Assembly: GCA_035505095.1 (NCBI GenBank)
Contig: DATJRE010000121.1
Span: forward strand, 1-16,648
DNA: 16,648 bases
Source of the DNA: JOPF133 sp035505095
GTDB lineage: Bacteria > Acidobacteriota > Terriglobia > Bryobacterales > Bryobacteraceae
Direction: 5' to 3'
Shown here: in pieces, positions 6,441-13,679 of the stretch
Layout of the letters: every line of letters starts with the position of its first letter
Position numbering within the stretch: the stretch's first letter is position 1
Program-made: the position numbers and the translations under genes
Notes under the pieces: model-generated
The model's input: the letters and a program-made list of their open reading frames with translations, nothing else
Databases searched by the model: none
Told to the model about the DNA's origin: nothing

Positions 6441-6911
6441 ATGAGCAAAGAATCCCAGTTATCAACGAGCAGCGTACAAATTGAACAGAAGAGCTACGAG
6501 ATGCCCCCGCGAGAGGGGATCAGCATCGCGCAGTTTCTCACGGTGGCGGACATCGAGCGATCGGCCCGCTACTACGAAAAGGTCTTCGGCGCCCGCATCC
6601 TGAGCCTGGGAGATGGCAACGCGCCTGGGTACCTTCAGCTTGCGAATATCTGGATGATTCTGAACGTTGGAGGCGGCCCGACCGCGGATAAGCCGACCGT
6701 TACGCTGAGCGTCCCCGACCCGAATCACATCAACAGCTTTATGAATTTCCGCGTTGCGGATATTCAAGCGTGCTATGAATTATGGTCCAGCCGTGGAGCG
6801 GAGTTCCTCACAGCGCCGATACCCAAGTACGGCGAGATTCGCTGCTACATCCGCGATCCCGACGGTTACATTATCGAAGTGGGACAGAGCACCGACCTGA
6901 AATACGGCTAA
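6441..6911 (+). CDS. VOC family (glyoxalase/bleomycin-resistance fold) protein
   Basis: This is a 156-residue protein with a charged, probably flexible N-terminal 26 residues. Two beta-alpha-beta-beta-beta modules follow: ISIAQFLTVADIERSARYYE with KVFG (27-50), and the second from about SFMNFRVADIQACYELWSSR to the closing CYIRDPDGYIIEVGQ (135-149). The terminal Glu of DGYIIEVG, a usual metal ligand, is kept; the first-strand position often held by His appears to be Gln (AQFLTV), so the metal site is not standard. The family includes glyoxalases, dioxygenases and binding proteins; the substrate cannot be read from sequence. The start at 6441 is preferred over an in-frame ATG at 6408 because AAGGAAG and GGAA precede it and it lies nearer the fold. 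Confidence 0.88.
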   Translation: MSKESQLSTSSVQIEQKSYEMPPREGISIAQFLTVADIERSARYYEKVFGARILSLGDGNAPGYLQLANIWMILNVGGGPTADKPTVTLSVPDPNHINSFMNFRVADIQACYELWSSRGAEFLTAPIPKYGEIRCYIRDPDGYIIEVGQSTDLKYG

Positions 6912-6973
6912 CGCCCGGCCCCACACAAGGCTCTGCATTGGCACGCGTCCTACTTTCAGGCAAGGAGCACGAG

Positions 6974-7000
6974 ATGAAACTAAGGAGACTCCGCGGGTGA
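6974..7000 (+). CDS. Eight-residue mini-ORF overlapping the MBL gene start
   Basis: ATG at 6974 begins MKLRRLRG and stops at TGA 6998-7000. AAGGAG (6962-6967) is spaced six bases before it. The stop overlaps the GTG of the next gene in a GTGA arrangement, the classic geometry for translational coupling. A second AAGGAG (6982-6987) lies inside the mini-ORF and serves the downstream GTG. It could be a coupling leader, or simply the degraded start of a longer gene. No attenuator stem was seen. Confidence 0.4.
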   Translation: MKLRRLRG

Positions 7001-7851
7001 GTGCCGCCAGCACGTCGAGCACGCTCGGTGTCAATGTATTTACCGCCCCGGGAAAGATAATGGCCGGCGAGCGGCCGAAGCCTTTCGGCGAACCGCTCGG
7101 GTTTGACCCGATAACGTCGACTTTGATCTTCGGCGAATACGATGCGGTGCTGGTAGACGCAATGACGACTGTGGCGGAAGCAGAGGCGCTCGGGGATTGG
7201 ATTGCGCTGCACAACCGCAACCTGGAGACCATTTATATAACGCACGCCCATTTCGACCACTTCTACGGTCTGAGCATTCTGCTCGACCGTTTCCCGGGCG
7301 CTCGGGCGATCGCCACTCCCAAGACGGTGAACGCCATGCAGATGTCTTTCACTCCGCCTGTAGAGCGATTAGCCCGCCGGTTGTTTCCTGGGCAAATGGC
7401 CGCTAAGTTCGTTGCGCCGGAACCCTATGAGCACAACACGTTCACTCTGGAGGGCCAGGAACTTCGGATCATCGAGCAGGGCCACACCGATAGCGCCGAT
7501 ACGACGTCTCTGTACGTTCCATCGATCGGCCTGGTGGCCGCCGGCGACGTAGTGTATAACCAGTGCCACATGTACGTCGGCGACACCACCGCAGAGAGCC
7601 GGAAGAACTGGATCGCGGCGTTGGACCGGTTGGCGGCGCTCAAGCCGTCGATTGTTGTGGCCGGCCACAAGAAGCCGGGCGCGCCCGACTCGCCGTCGGC
7701 GATCGAGGATACGAAGCGCTATCTGCTGGACTTTGACCGGCTGCAGAAAACCGCGACCTCCGACGAAGAGCTGTTCAACCAGATGACGGAGCTTTACCCC
7801 CATTGGGTAGCGAATCAGTCGTGGTTGATGTTCGGATTCCCGGGCGCCTGA
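6997..7851 (+). CDS. MBL-fold metallo-hydrolase
   Basis: This is a 284-residue metallo-beta-lactamase-superfamily protein without a signal peptide. The dinuclear metal site is complete: HAHFDH (83-88), H163 in GHTDSADTT, D184 in GDVVYN and H224 in AGHKK. The N-terminal region has the expected LIFGEYDAVLVDAM strand pair. The C-terminal helix bundle (about 232-280) includes DEELFNQMTELYPHW, which recalls the tail of MBL proteins acting on lactones or thioesters, but the substrate is unknown. It starts with GTG at 6997, nine bases after AAGGAG, overlapping the stop of the mini-ORF. With the upstream VOC and MDR genes it makes a glyoxalase-I-like, glyoxalase-II-like and reductase set (inference). 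Confidence 0.9.
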   Translation: MSAASTSSTLGVNVFTAPGKIMAGERPKPFGEPLGFDPITSTLIFGEYDAVLVDAMTTVAEAEALGDWIALHNRNLETIYITHAHFDHFYGLSILLDRFPGARAIATPKTVNAMQMSFTPPVERLARRLFPGQMAAKFVAPEPYEHNTFTLEGQELRIIEQGHTDSADTTSLYVPSIGLVAAGDVVYNQCHMYVGDTTAESRKNWIAALDRLAALKPSIVVAGHKKPGAPDSPSAIEDTKRYLLDFDRLQKTATSDEELFNQMTELYPHWVANQSWLMFGFPGA

Positions 7852-7958
7852 GGGGAGGCCGGACCCTGGTACGAAGGGAGGGCACCAGCCGGCTTCGGCG
7901 GGCGCTGCTGCGGTTCTTCGAGTTCCGCGCCGGGCGGAGCCGAAATCTACCGCCGGGC

Positions 7959-7964
7959 TAAGAT
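7959..7964 (+). promoter_or_regulatory. -10-like element just before the glycosyltransferase start
   Basis: TAAGAT lies five bases before the TTG at 7970. GAGGA fills the gap but is too close to the start to work as a normal Shine-Dalgarno sequence. No good -35 is visible. The geometry repeats that of the genes at 430 and 1016. Confidence 0.35.
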
Positions 7965-7969
7965 GAGGA

Positions 7970-9211
7970 TTGCGCATTCTACTCGCTACTTTCGGGTCGT
8001 ATGGGGATTTGCATCCGTACATGGCGATCGGCATGGAGTTGCTGCGCCGCGGGCACCGGGTGACGGTGGCCAGCAGCGCCGTGTACGCCGAGAAGGTGCG
8101 TAGCGAGGGGCTGGAATTTTTAGCCCTGCGGCCGGACGTTTCGGCGATCGACGGCGAGCGGCTGGCCCAGATGATGGACGCGCGGCGGGGGACGGAGCGG
8201 GTGATCCGCTTTGTGGCGGAGGCGGCGCGCGAAGGGTATGAGGACACGTTGCCGGCGGCCCAAAGGGCGGACGTGGTGGTGACCCACCCGCTGGTGTTCG
8301 GGTCGGTGGTGGCGGCCCAACAGGCGGGTGTGCCGTGGGTTTCCTCGGTGCTGGCGCCGGCCTCGATGAGCTCGGCGTTCGACCCGGTGGTTCTGCCGGC
8401 TGCGCCGTGGTTGGTGAGATTGCAGCGGCTGGGTCCCGGAGTGGCGCGCGCTGTGACCAGGATGGGGAAACGGCACTCCTCACTGTGGGTGAGACCGGTG
8501 GAGAGACTGCGCCAGGAACTGGGGATGGCGGCCGGTGCGCATCCGTTGTTCGAAGGCCAACACTCACCGCGGCTGGTGCTGGCGCTGTTTTCCCGATGTC
8601 TTGGGCCGCCGCAGGCGGACTGGCCGCGAGGCGCGGTGGTGACGGGCTTCCCGTTCTACGACCGGCACCACGAGCAGGAGGGCATGCCGGCGGAAGTGGA
8701 GCGGTTTCTGGCGGAGGGTCCCGCGCCGCTGGTTTTTTCGCTGGGGACGGCGGCGGTGGGCGCGGCGGGCGATTTCTACACCGAGAGCCTGGAGGTGGCG
8801 CGGCGGCTCGGCATGCGGGCGGTGTATCTTACGGGCAACCATGGGCAGGGGCTGCCGGCAGACGCGATGGCGGTGGAGTATGCGCCGCATTCGGAACTGT
8901 TTCCGCGCGCGGCGGCGGTCGTCTTTCACGGCGGGATCGGGACGGCCGCACAGGCCATGCGCTGCGGCCGGCCGATGCTGGTGACGCCTCTCTCGCACGA
9001 CCAGTTCGATAACGCGGACCGCCTGAAACGGCTGGGCATGGCGGAGGTGTTGTACCGCAGCCGGTATCACGCACGCAGCGCGGAGCCTTTGCTGCGCGGG
9101 TTGCTGGGCGACGCGCGGTACCGGCAGAAGGGGGCGGGCATTGCCGCGCAGGTGCAGGCGGAGGACGGCGTAAAGACGGCGGCGGACGCGATTCTGCGCG
9201 CCGCCGAATGA
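7970..9211 (+). CDS. UGT-type glycosyltransferase (GT1, MGT-like)
   Basis: This is a 413-residue GT-B fold enzyme. The N-terminal acceptor domain begins exactly at the family motif MRILLATFGSYGDLHPYMAI. The C-terminal donor domain holds FSLGT (256-260), the HGGIGTAAQAMRCGRP signature (320-335) that binds the nucleotide sugar, and LSHDQFDNADRL (341-352). Relatives glycosylate lipids, sterols, carotenoids, polyketides or rhamnolipid precursors; the acceptor here is unknown. A TGA at 7964-7966 blocks any longer reading, so the first possible start is TTG 7970. An ATG at 7963 is in another frame. A probable intrinsic terminator follows at 9223-9254, which separates it from the exporter gene. Confidence 0.9.
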   Translation: MRILLATFGSYGDLHPYMAIGMELLRRGHRVTVASSAVYAEKVRSEGLEFLALRPDVSAIDGERLAQMMDARRGTERVIRFVAEAAREGYEDTLPAAQRADVVVTHPLVFGSVVAAQQAGVPWVSSVLAPASMSSAFDPVVLPAAPWLVRLQRLGPGVARAVTRMGKRHSSLWVRPVERLRQELGMAAGAHPLFEGQHSPRLVLALFSRCLGPPQADWPRGAVVTGFPFYDRHHEQEGMPAEVERFLAEGPAPLVFSLGTAAVGAAGDFYTESLEVARRLGMRAVYLTGNHGQGLPADAMAVEYAPHSELFPRAAAVVFHGGIGTAAQAMRCGRPMLVTPLSHDQFDNADRLKRLGMAEVLYRSRYHARSAEPLLRGLLGDARYRQKGAGIAAQVQAEDGVKTAADAILRAAE

Positions 9212-9222
9212 CGCTTTCGGCG

Positions 9223-9254
9223 GGAATGCACGTTCCAGCACCGTTCCTTTTTTT
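9223..9254 (+). terminator. Rho-independent terminator after the glycosyltransferase gene
   Basis: GGAATG (9223-9228) pairs with CGTTCC (9242-9247), one U-G wobble included, around a 13-nt loop, and seven T residues follow directly (9248-9254). It lies 11 bases after the glycosyltransferase stop. Confidence 0.55.
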
Positions 9255-9291
9255 CGGGCATCATAGATAAAGAGGGGATTGCCGCAGCCGG

Positions 9292-10857
9292 ATGCCGTCA
9301 ACGCCGCTGGAACAGCCACAGGTCAATCCATGGATTGTCGCCGTAGCGGTGATGTTCGCCACTTTCATGGAAGTGCTGGACACGACGGTGGTGAACGTGT
9401 CGCTGCCGCACATCGCGGGCAGCCTTTCGGCGAGTGTGGATGAAGCCGCCTGGGCGCTGACGTCTTACCTGGTGGCCAACGCCATCGTGCTGCCGATTAC
9501 CGGGTGGCTGGCGAATTACTTCGGCCGCAAGCGCACCCTGACGGCGGCGGTTTTCGGCTTCACCTGCGCGTCGTTTCTGTGCGGGCTGGCGCCCAACCTG
9601 CCGATGCTGATCGTCTTCCGCGTGATCCAGGGGGCCACCGGCGGGTGTTTGCAGCCTCTTTCGCAGGCCGTGATGCTGGAGGCGTTTCCGCCCAAGGATC
9701 GCGGCAAGGCGATGGCCTTCTGGGGGTTGGGGATCGTGGTGGCCCCCATGCTCGGTCCGGTGCTGGGCGGGTGGCTCACGGATAACTACAGTTGGCGGTG
9801 GATTTTCTATGTGAACCTGCCGGTAGGGCTGGCGTCGGTGATTATGACGCGGTTGTTTATCTTCGACCCGCCGTACATACGGCGATCGAACCGCGGCATC
9901 GATTACTGGGGCATCGGGATGTTAGCCGTGGCGATTGCCTCGCTGCAAATTGTGCTGGACAAGGGGCAGGAGGCGGACTGGTTCGAATCCAACTGGATCG
10001 CGGTGCTGGCGGTGGTGGCGGGGATCGGGGTGATTGCGTTTATCGTGCGGGAGATACTCGCGAATAACCCAGTGGTCCACTTACGGGTCTTCTTAGACCG
10101 CACTTACAGCGCGGGTGTGTTTCTGATGACGGTGCTGGGCTTTGTGCTGTACGGGAGCATGCTGCTGCTGCCGCTGATGTTACAGACGCTGATGGGGTAT
10201 CCGGCGCTGAATGCCGGGATCGCCATGGCGCCGCGCGGCCTGGGATCGTTTCTGATGATGCCGCTGGTGGGCACGGTGCTGGGCCGGTTCGATCCGCGCA
10301 AGGTGCTGGCGGTGGGGCTGGTGGGGGCGTCGTGGACCCTGTATGCGTTCTCCAACCTGAACCTGACAGCCGGCTACTGGGACATTTTCTGGCCGCAGTT
10401 TATTCAGGGCGCGGCGCTGGCCATGCTGTTTGTGCCGCTGACCACGGCCACCATGGACCCCATTCCGAAGGAGGAGATGGGCAACGCCACCAGCATGTTC
10501 AACCTGATGCGCAACCTGGGTGGGAGTGTGGGGATCGCCAGTGCGACCACCTTTCTGTTCCGCCGCCAGCAGTTCCACACGCACCTGCTGGGCGCGCGAG
10601 TGACGGCCTTCAATCCGGCGACGATGGTTCAGGTGAAGGGACTGGAGGCGGCCATGCTGGCGCACGGCTCCGACCCCACTACGGCCACGCACCAGGCCTA
10701 CGGGGCGATCTGGGGAATGGTGCAGCAGCAGGCCGCCATGCAGGCCTTTGTGGACACATTCCGGGCCCTGTCGGCGGTGTTCCTGCTGATGCTGCCGCTG
10801 CTGCTGGTGATGAAGCGGCCCACGCACCACGGGCGCGGCCGGGCGGCCATGCACTGA
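9292..10857 (+). CDS. DHA2-family MFS efflux transporter (EmrB/QacA type)
   Basis: This is a 521-residue inner-membrane drug:proton antiporter, the usual length for the 14-helix DHA2 family. Visible motifs are LDTTVVNVSLPHI in helix 1 (29-41), motif A GWLANYFGRKRTL (71-83) and the antiporter motif C region VVAPMLGPVLGGWL (149-162), followed by NLPVGLAS. Many evenly spaced hydrophobic segments fill the rest, and the C-terminus is short, basic and His-rich. EmrB proteins usually work with an EmrA membrane-fusion protein; none is adjacent, so the partner is elsewhere or not needed. A GAGGGGAT stretch lies about 16 bases before the ATG, too far for a strong ribosome binding site. The substrate is unknown. 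Confidence 0.93.
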   Translation: MPSTPLEQPQVNPWIVAVAVMFATFMEVLDTTVVNVSLPHIAGSLSASVDEAAWALTSYLVANAIVLPITGWLANYFGRKRTLTAAVFGFTCASFLCGLAPNLPMLIVFRVIQGATGGCLQPLSQAVMLEAFPPKDRGKAMAFWGLGIVVAPMLGPVLGGWLTDNYSWRWIFYVNLPVGLASVIMTRLFIFDPPYIRRSNRGIDYWGIGMLAVAIASLQIVLDKGQEADWFESNWIAVLAVVAGIGVIAFIVREILANNPVVHLRVFLDRTYSAGVFLMTVLGFVLYGSMLLLPLMLQTLMGYPALNAGIAMAPRGLGSFLMMPLVGTVLGRFDPRKVLAVGLVGASWTLYAFSNLNLTAGYWDIFWPQFIQGAALAMLFVPLTTATMDPIPKEEMGNATSMFNLMRNLGGSVGIASATTFLFRRQQFHTHLLGARVTAFNPATMVQVKGLEAAMLAHGSDPTTATHQAYGAIWGMVQQQAAMQAFVDTFRALSAVFLLMLPLLLVMKRPTHHGRGRAAMH

Positions 10858-10863
10858 GGCGGG

Positions 10864-10899
10864 GCGGATCGCCTCTACGATACTGGCCTCCGCTTTTTT
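10864..10899 (+). terminator. Possible terminator between convergent genes
   Basis: GCGGA (10864-10868) can pair with TCCGC (10889-10893), directly followed by six T residues (10894-10899). A competing 6-bp hairpin, GAGGCG/CGCCTC (10856-10861 and 10870-10875), begins at the exporter's stop codon. It would stop transcription from the exporter gene before the convergent VWFA gene. Confidence 0.45.
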
Positions 10900-10914
10900 G
10901 TCCTCGACCAGCGG

Positions 10915-12390
10915 CTACCTCGCGCGAAGTTCCACTGCCGCGGTGGATGCCCCCAGGTTTCCTTTCATCCCTTCGCGGACGACCGTGCGCACGTGGTAGA
11001 TTCCCGGCGCCGCATCCAGCCTGGCGACCGTTCTCAAGCCATCCTTCCGGAACGAGGTAAGGGTGGAGTCGGTGAGCGCCAGATCCATTGTCGATTCCAC
11101 ACCGGTGACGAAGCCGCCGTTGGGATCGAGCAGCACCGTCAGCAGGACGAGTTGCTGCATGTGGCGTCCGTGACTGGTTGCGAACGGTAAGGGCTTGACA
11201 TCCACGGTGACAAAGACGGAAACACGAACCACACCTTGCTTCGCCTGGACCGCTTGCAACGCCACCGCGAACGGAACATCCTGCGAGTTCTGTTTGGAAA
11301 ACACCGCCTCGTCCATCGCGGTGTGCGCTGCCGGCGCCGCCGTGGCATGGTCATCTTTGTGCGAGATGTAGCCGGGGCGGAATTCGAGTAAGTCCGCCCG
11401 TTTGGAGGTGAACCGGATCTTAAGCGTGTGAAATTTGCCGTCGCGCCGGGCCGGCGTGAAGGCAAGCGAATAGGCGACCTGGGGATGGGCGGCGCGTTCC
11501 ATGGATTCCACGAGGTTGTTCGAATTCCGGAAGAAGTGACCACCCGTCCCGTCGGCGACTTCCTGGAGCGCCTGGTTCAATATCCAGGCACCGCGGCGGG
11601 TGCTAAGGCCCTTCGCGTCGATCACGTGAATGGTAACGCTCCCGCGGACGGCCGTCTCGATTACGTCCTTAACCTGGGGCTCGACGTTAAGGTAAGCCGG
11701 TGATCGCCCGCGACCGCCTGGAAGCTGCGCGAGGGCGACGAAGCCCGCGGAGACAAACACCAGAACGCGGGCGCCCGGCGCTTCCGACAATCTCTTTGCC
11801 GCCATGCGGAGCGAGTCGAGAGTGGTGACTACGTCCGCCTGGTACTCCGCCACAGAGTGAGGAAGATGCCCGCGAAAGTTCAATTGGTCCGACGCTTCGG
11901 CGAACCGCCTGGCGTCGTCCGTGAAGTCGAGAACGCCGAGGCCGGAGGTGGTGGCGATGGAGATCCGGTCTCCCGGCTTGAGGAACCGGGTGGCGAAGGC
12001 GCGGGCAGCCTGCTTCACCTCCGGCAGTATGAAAATGCCAGGTCCGGGCACGCCCACGTGAAGGTCGTCGAAGAAAAAGGTAATGAATCCCGGGGCGGCG
12101 GGAGTTGCGGATGGGCGGCCCTCGCTCCGCAACTCGGAGAACGCGGTGATGGTCTGCGGCACACCGTTGTCGAGGACCTCGAAATCGGATGCCTGGAGGC
12201 CGGCCACGGACTGGCCATTCCGATCGCGGACTGTAAGTCCGACCTCCACCAGATTGCTTTCCGCGTGCAGAACCATTGAAGGCGGGGTGTAAGGGTGGCT
12301 GTGGATGGCGACCTCTTGCGGCGGCGTCTGCGCCGGGAGCAGGAGCATATAGAGAGTGAGGAGTGCCACAGCACGGGAGAGGGGCACCAT
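10915..12390 (-). CDS. Exported VWFA-related protein (acidobacterial type, TIGR03436-like)
   Basis: This is a 491-residue protein with a signal peptide (about 1-20, ending LLPAQ). Residues 45-85 read VEVGLTVRDRNGQSVAGLQA, then SDFEVLDNGVPQTITAF, the N-terminal hallmark of TIGR03436 proteins. The VWFA-like domain runs about 100-290, with FITFFFDDLHVG at the metal-site strand; the Ser residues of a classical DxSxS MIDAS are absent. LAFTPARRDGKFHTLKIRF (309-327) and FRPGY close the family region, and a C-terminal beta-rich segment (about 372-490) follows. The family is abundant in Acidobacteria and has no proven function. ATG 12390 was chosen at the signal peptide; a longer in-frame reading runs antisense into the next gene. 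No Shine-Dalgarno is visible. It lies 89 bp downstream of the outer-membrane-like gene. Confidence 0.85.
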   Translation of the reverse strand: MVPLSRAVALLTLYMLLLPAQTPPQEVAIHSHPYTPPSMVLHAESNLVEVGLTVRDRNGQSVAGLQASDFEVLDNGVPQTITAFSELRSEGRPSATPAAPGFITFFFDDLHVGVPGPGIFILPEVKQAARAFATRFLKPGDRISIATTSGLGVLDFTDDARRFAEASDQLNFRGHLPHSVAEYQADVVTTLDSLRMAAKRLSEAPGARVLVFVSAGFVALAQLPGGRGRSPAYLNVEPQVKDVIETAVRGSVTIHVIDAKGLSTRRGAWILNQALQEVADGTGGHFFRNSNNLVESMERAAHPQVAYSLAFTPARRDGKFHTLKIRFTSKRADLLEFRPGYISHKDDHATAAPAAHTAMDEAVFSKQNSQDVPFAVALQAVQAKQGVVRVSVFVTVDVKPLPFATSHGRHMQQLVLLTVLLDPNGGFVTGVESTMDLALTDSTLTSFRKDGLRTVARLDAAPGIYHVRTVVREGMKGNLGASTAAVELRAR

Positions 12391-12479
12391 AGGTAAGTAC
12401 AGACGCGTTCCGAGGAGCAAGGTTCCAGCTTTGCTTGCCTGTGTTACGGAAGGAGCGCACCGGTTGCCTGCAACGGGTG

Positions 12480-13229
12480 TTAGCGAATCGAGATCAGCAG
12501 GCCGATGCTGACGCCGATGGCCTGATCGTGGGCGCGTGCAAACGTGTAATCGTAGGCCGGCTCGAGATACCAGCCGAACTTGCGGGTTGGGAACGGCCAA
12601 AACATAAAGTCCAGCGCGATTTCGCCGGCCACTGAATTGGTGGTGATGCCGTTCTCGCGGATGTGAACCCACTCGGGGCCGACGCCGAACATGAATTCGA
12701 CTTTCCTGGAGAGGGTCCAGGGTTTTTTGAACAAAAAGTCGGTATCCCACTCGGTCGAGCGATGACTGAAGGTTGGGGTAACTCCGAACTCCAGTTCCAG
12801 CCAATCCTCGATGGGCGTGACTTCCGCCGCCACGGTGGGGCTGAGACTCCATCCGCCCCCGCTGAGGCTTCGGGCAGGGTCGGCACCCAATTCCAGGATT
12901 GCGATCGCCTCCTTTCCTGGCGGTTGCGATCCCGGCGAGTCGGGTGGAAGCTGAGAATCGGCCGCTGCGGCTGGGGCCGTCTGCGGTGTTTCCAGATCCG
13001 GAGCGGCGCGCGGACGGTTGCCGCCGGTTGAGCCGGGTTGTAACTCGGGCTGGCTACCAATGCGTTGAGCCTGGGCGACAGGCTGACAAAGAATCGAAGT
13101 CTGCCGGTTACCATCCAGGCTGGTACCGGCGAGTTGGCCTGATTTAATGGACTCGTTTTCCTGCGCACTTGCCGCATGACATGCTACGAGCACGGCGATG
13201 CAGAGAGGCGCGACACACATCCTCTTCAT
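12480..13229 (-). CDS. Outer-membrane-like exported protein of unknown function
   Basis: This is a 249-residue protein. Residues 1-22 are a signal peptide (MKRMCVAPLCIAVLVACHAASA); LVAC could also be read as a lipobox. A Pro/Gly/Gln/Ala-rich low-complexity region (about 55-105) follows. The C-terminal half consists of alternating amphipathic strands with frequent Trp, Tyr and Phe (DWLELEFGVTPTFSHRS, KVEFMFGVGPEWVHI, KFGWYLEPAYDYTF) and ends GVSIGLLISIR, which fits a small outer-membrane beta-barrel. No named family was recognised. AAGGAG (13241-13236) sits six bases before the ATG and is partly inside a hairpin that also covers the stop codon of the upstream Cys-rich gene. Confidence 0.8.
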   Translation of the reverse strand: MKRMCVAPLCIAVLVACHAASAQENESIKSGQLAGTSLDGNRQTSILCQPVAQAQRIGSQPELQPGSTGGNRPRAAPDLETPQTAPAAAADSQLPPDSPGSQPPGKEAIAILELGADPARSLSGGGWSLSPTVAAEVTPIEDWLELEFGVTPTFSHRSTEWDTDFLFKKPWTLSRKVEFMFGVGPEWVHIRENGITTNSVAGEIALDFMFWPFPTRKFGWYLEPAYDYTFARAHDQAIGVSIGLLISIR

Positions 13230-13238
13230 AGAAATCTC

Positions 13239-13278
13239 CTTAGGCTAAAGTCAATTCAGAATGTGAGGAGAGCCTAAG
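13239..13278 (-). promoter_or_regulatory. Intercistronic hairpin covering an upstream stop and a downstream Shine-Dalgarno
   Basis: On the minus-strand RNA, CTTAGGCT (13278-13271) pairs perfectly with AGCCTAAG (13246-13239) across a 24-nt loop. The 5' arm contains the TAG stop of the Cys-rich gene (13276-13274). The 3' arm contains the first three bases of the AAGGAG that serves the outer-membrane-like gene. No T-tract follows, so a terminator is unlikely. A ribosome finishing the upstream gene would open the stem. Confidence 0.5.
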
Positions 13279-13576
13279 AGCGCGGAGGGTGTTCGATTCG
13301 GTTTGGCGGGACGTCAGGCGTTGGGCAGGCATCCAAGGGGACCGCCCAGGTGACGGCTCCCAAAGGCGCAACTGGGACGATTGGCGCGACCACCACAATA
13401 TGCGCACAACAGCACAGGCAGCCATCGGCACAGCAACCGTCGTCGGAATCCCGTGAGGTGTGATTGGAAAATGGGCAATCCGGCGACGCGATCGCGGCAC
13501 AAGCGAGAATTTCCGTTGTAGCGATCAGCAGCAAAAGGACCGCTACGACGCTTCGGGGCATCCGCCACGCCACCAT
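13274..13576 (-). CDS. Small exported Cys-rich protein, possible metal binder
   Basis: This is a 100-residue protein from ATG 13576; ATG 13561 is an equally possible start. A hydrophobic segment (VVAVLLLLIATTEILAC) forms a signal peptide, and ILAC resembles a lipobox, so it may be a lipoprotein. Next comes the cluster DDGCCADGCLCCCAH, with six Cys and a His within 15 residues, then a hydrophobic Val/Pro-rich stretch and a Pro-rich tail. The cluster suggests soft-metal binding, or a redox or disulfide-rich role. No family is recognised. It heads a minus-strand run with the outer-membrane-like and VWFA genes and is divergent from the His/Met-rich gene at 13680. Small Cys-rich proteins of this look are often seen beside metal-efflux genes, but none is in this window. 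Confidence 0.65.
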   Translation of the reverse strand: MVAWRMPRSVVAVLLLLIATTEILACAAIASPDCPFSNHTSRDSDDGCCADGCLCCCAHIVVVAPIVPVAPLGAVTWAVPLDACPTPDVPPNRIEHPPRS

Positions 13577-13589
13577 AGTTAGTCTGGCT

Positions 13590-13617
13590 ATTATGCCACA
13601 GCAGCCGGGCCGGTGAA
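13590..13617 (-). promoter_or_regulatory. Promoter for the Cys-rich gene run
   Basis: On the minus strand TTCACC (13617-13612), a 16-nt spacer and CATAAT (13595-13590) form a reasonable sigma70-type promoter. The predicted start lies about seven bases before ATG 13576, and no Shine-Dalgarno sequence precedes that ATG, so the leader would be very short. Confidence 0.45.
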
Positions 13618-13679
13618 CGACGGCCACGGAACAAGTTGGACCGGGAATCCGTCAGCTACCTTACGAAGGCGAGGGTTTC

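Noticed and set aside
12390..12852. Longer N-terminus for the VWFA protein
   Set aside because: The extension reads antisense through the outer-membrane-like gene and would bury the clear signal peptide that starts at 12390.
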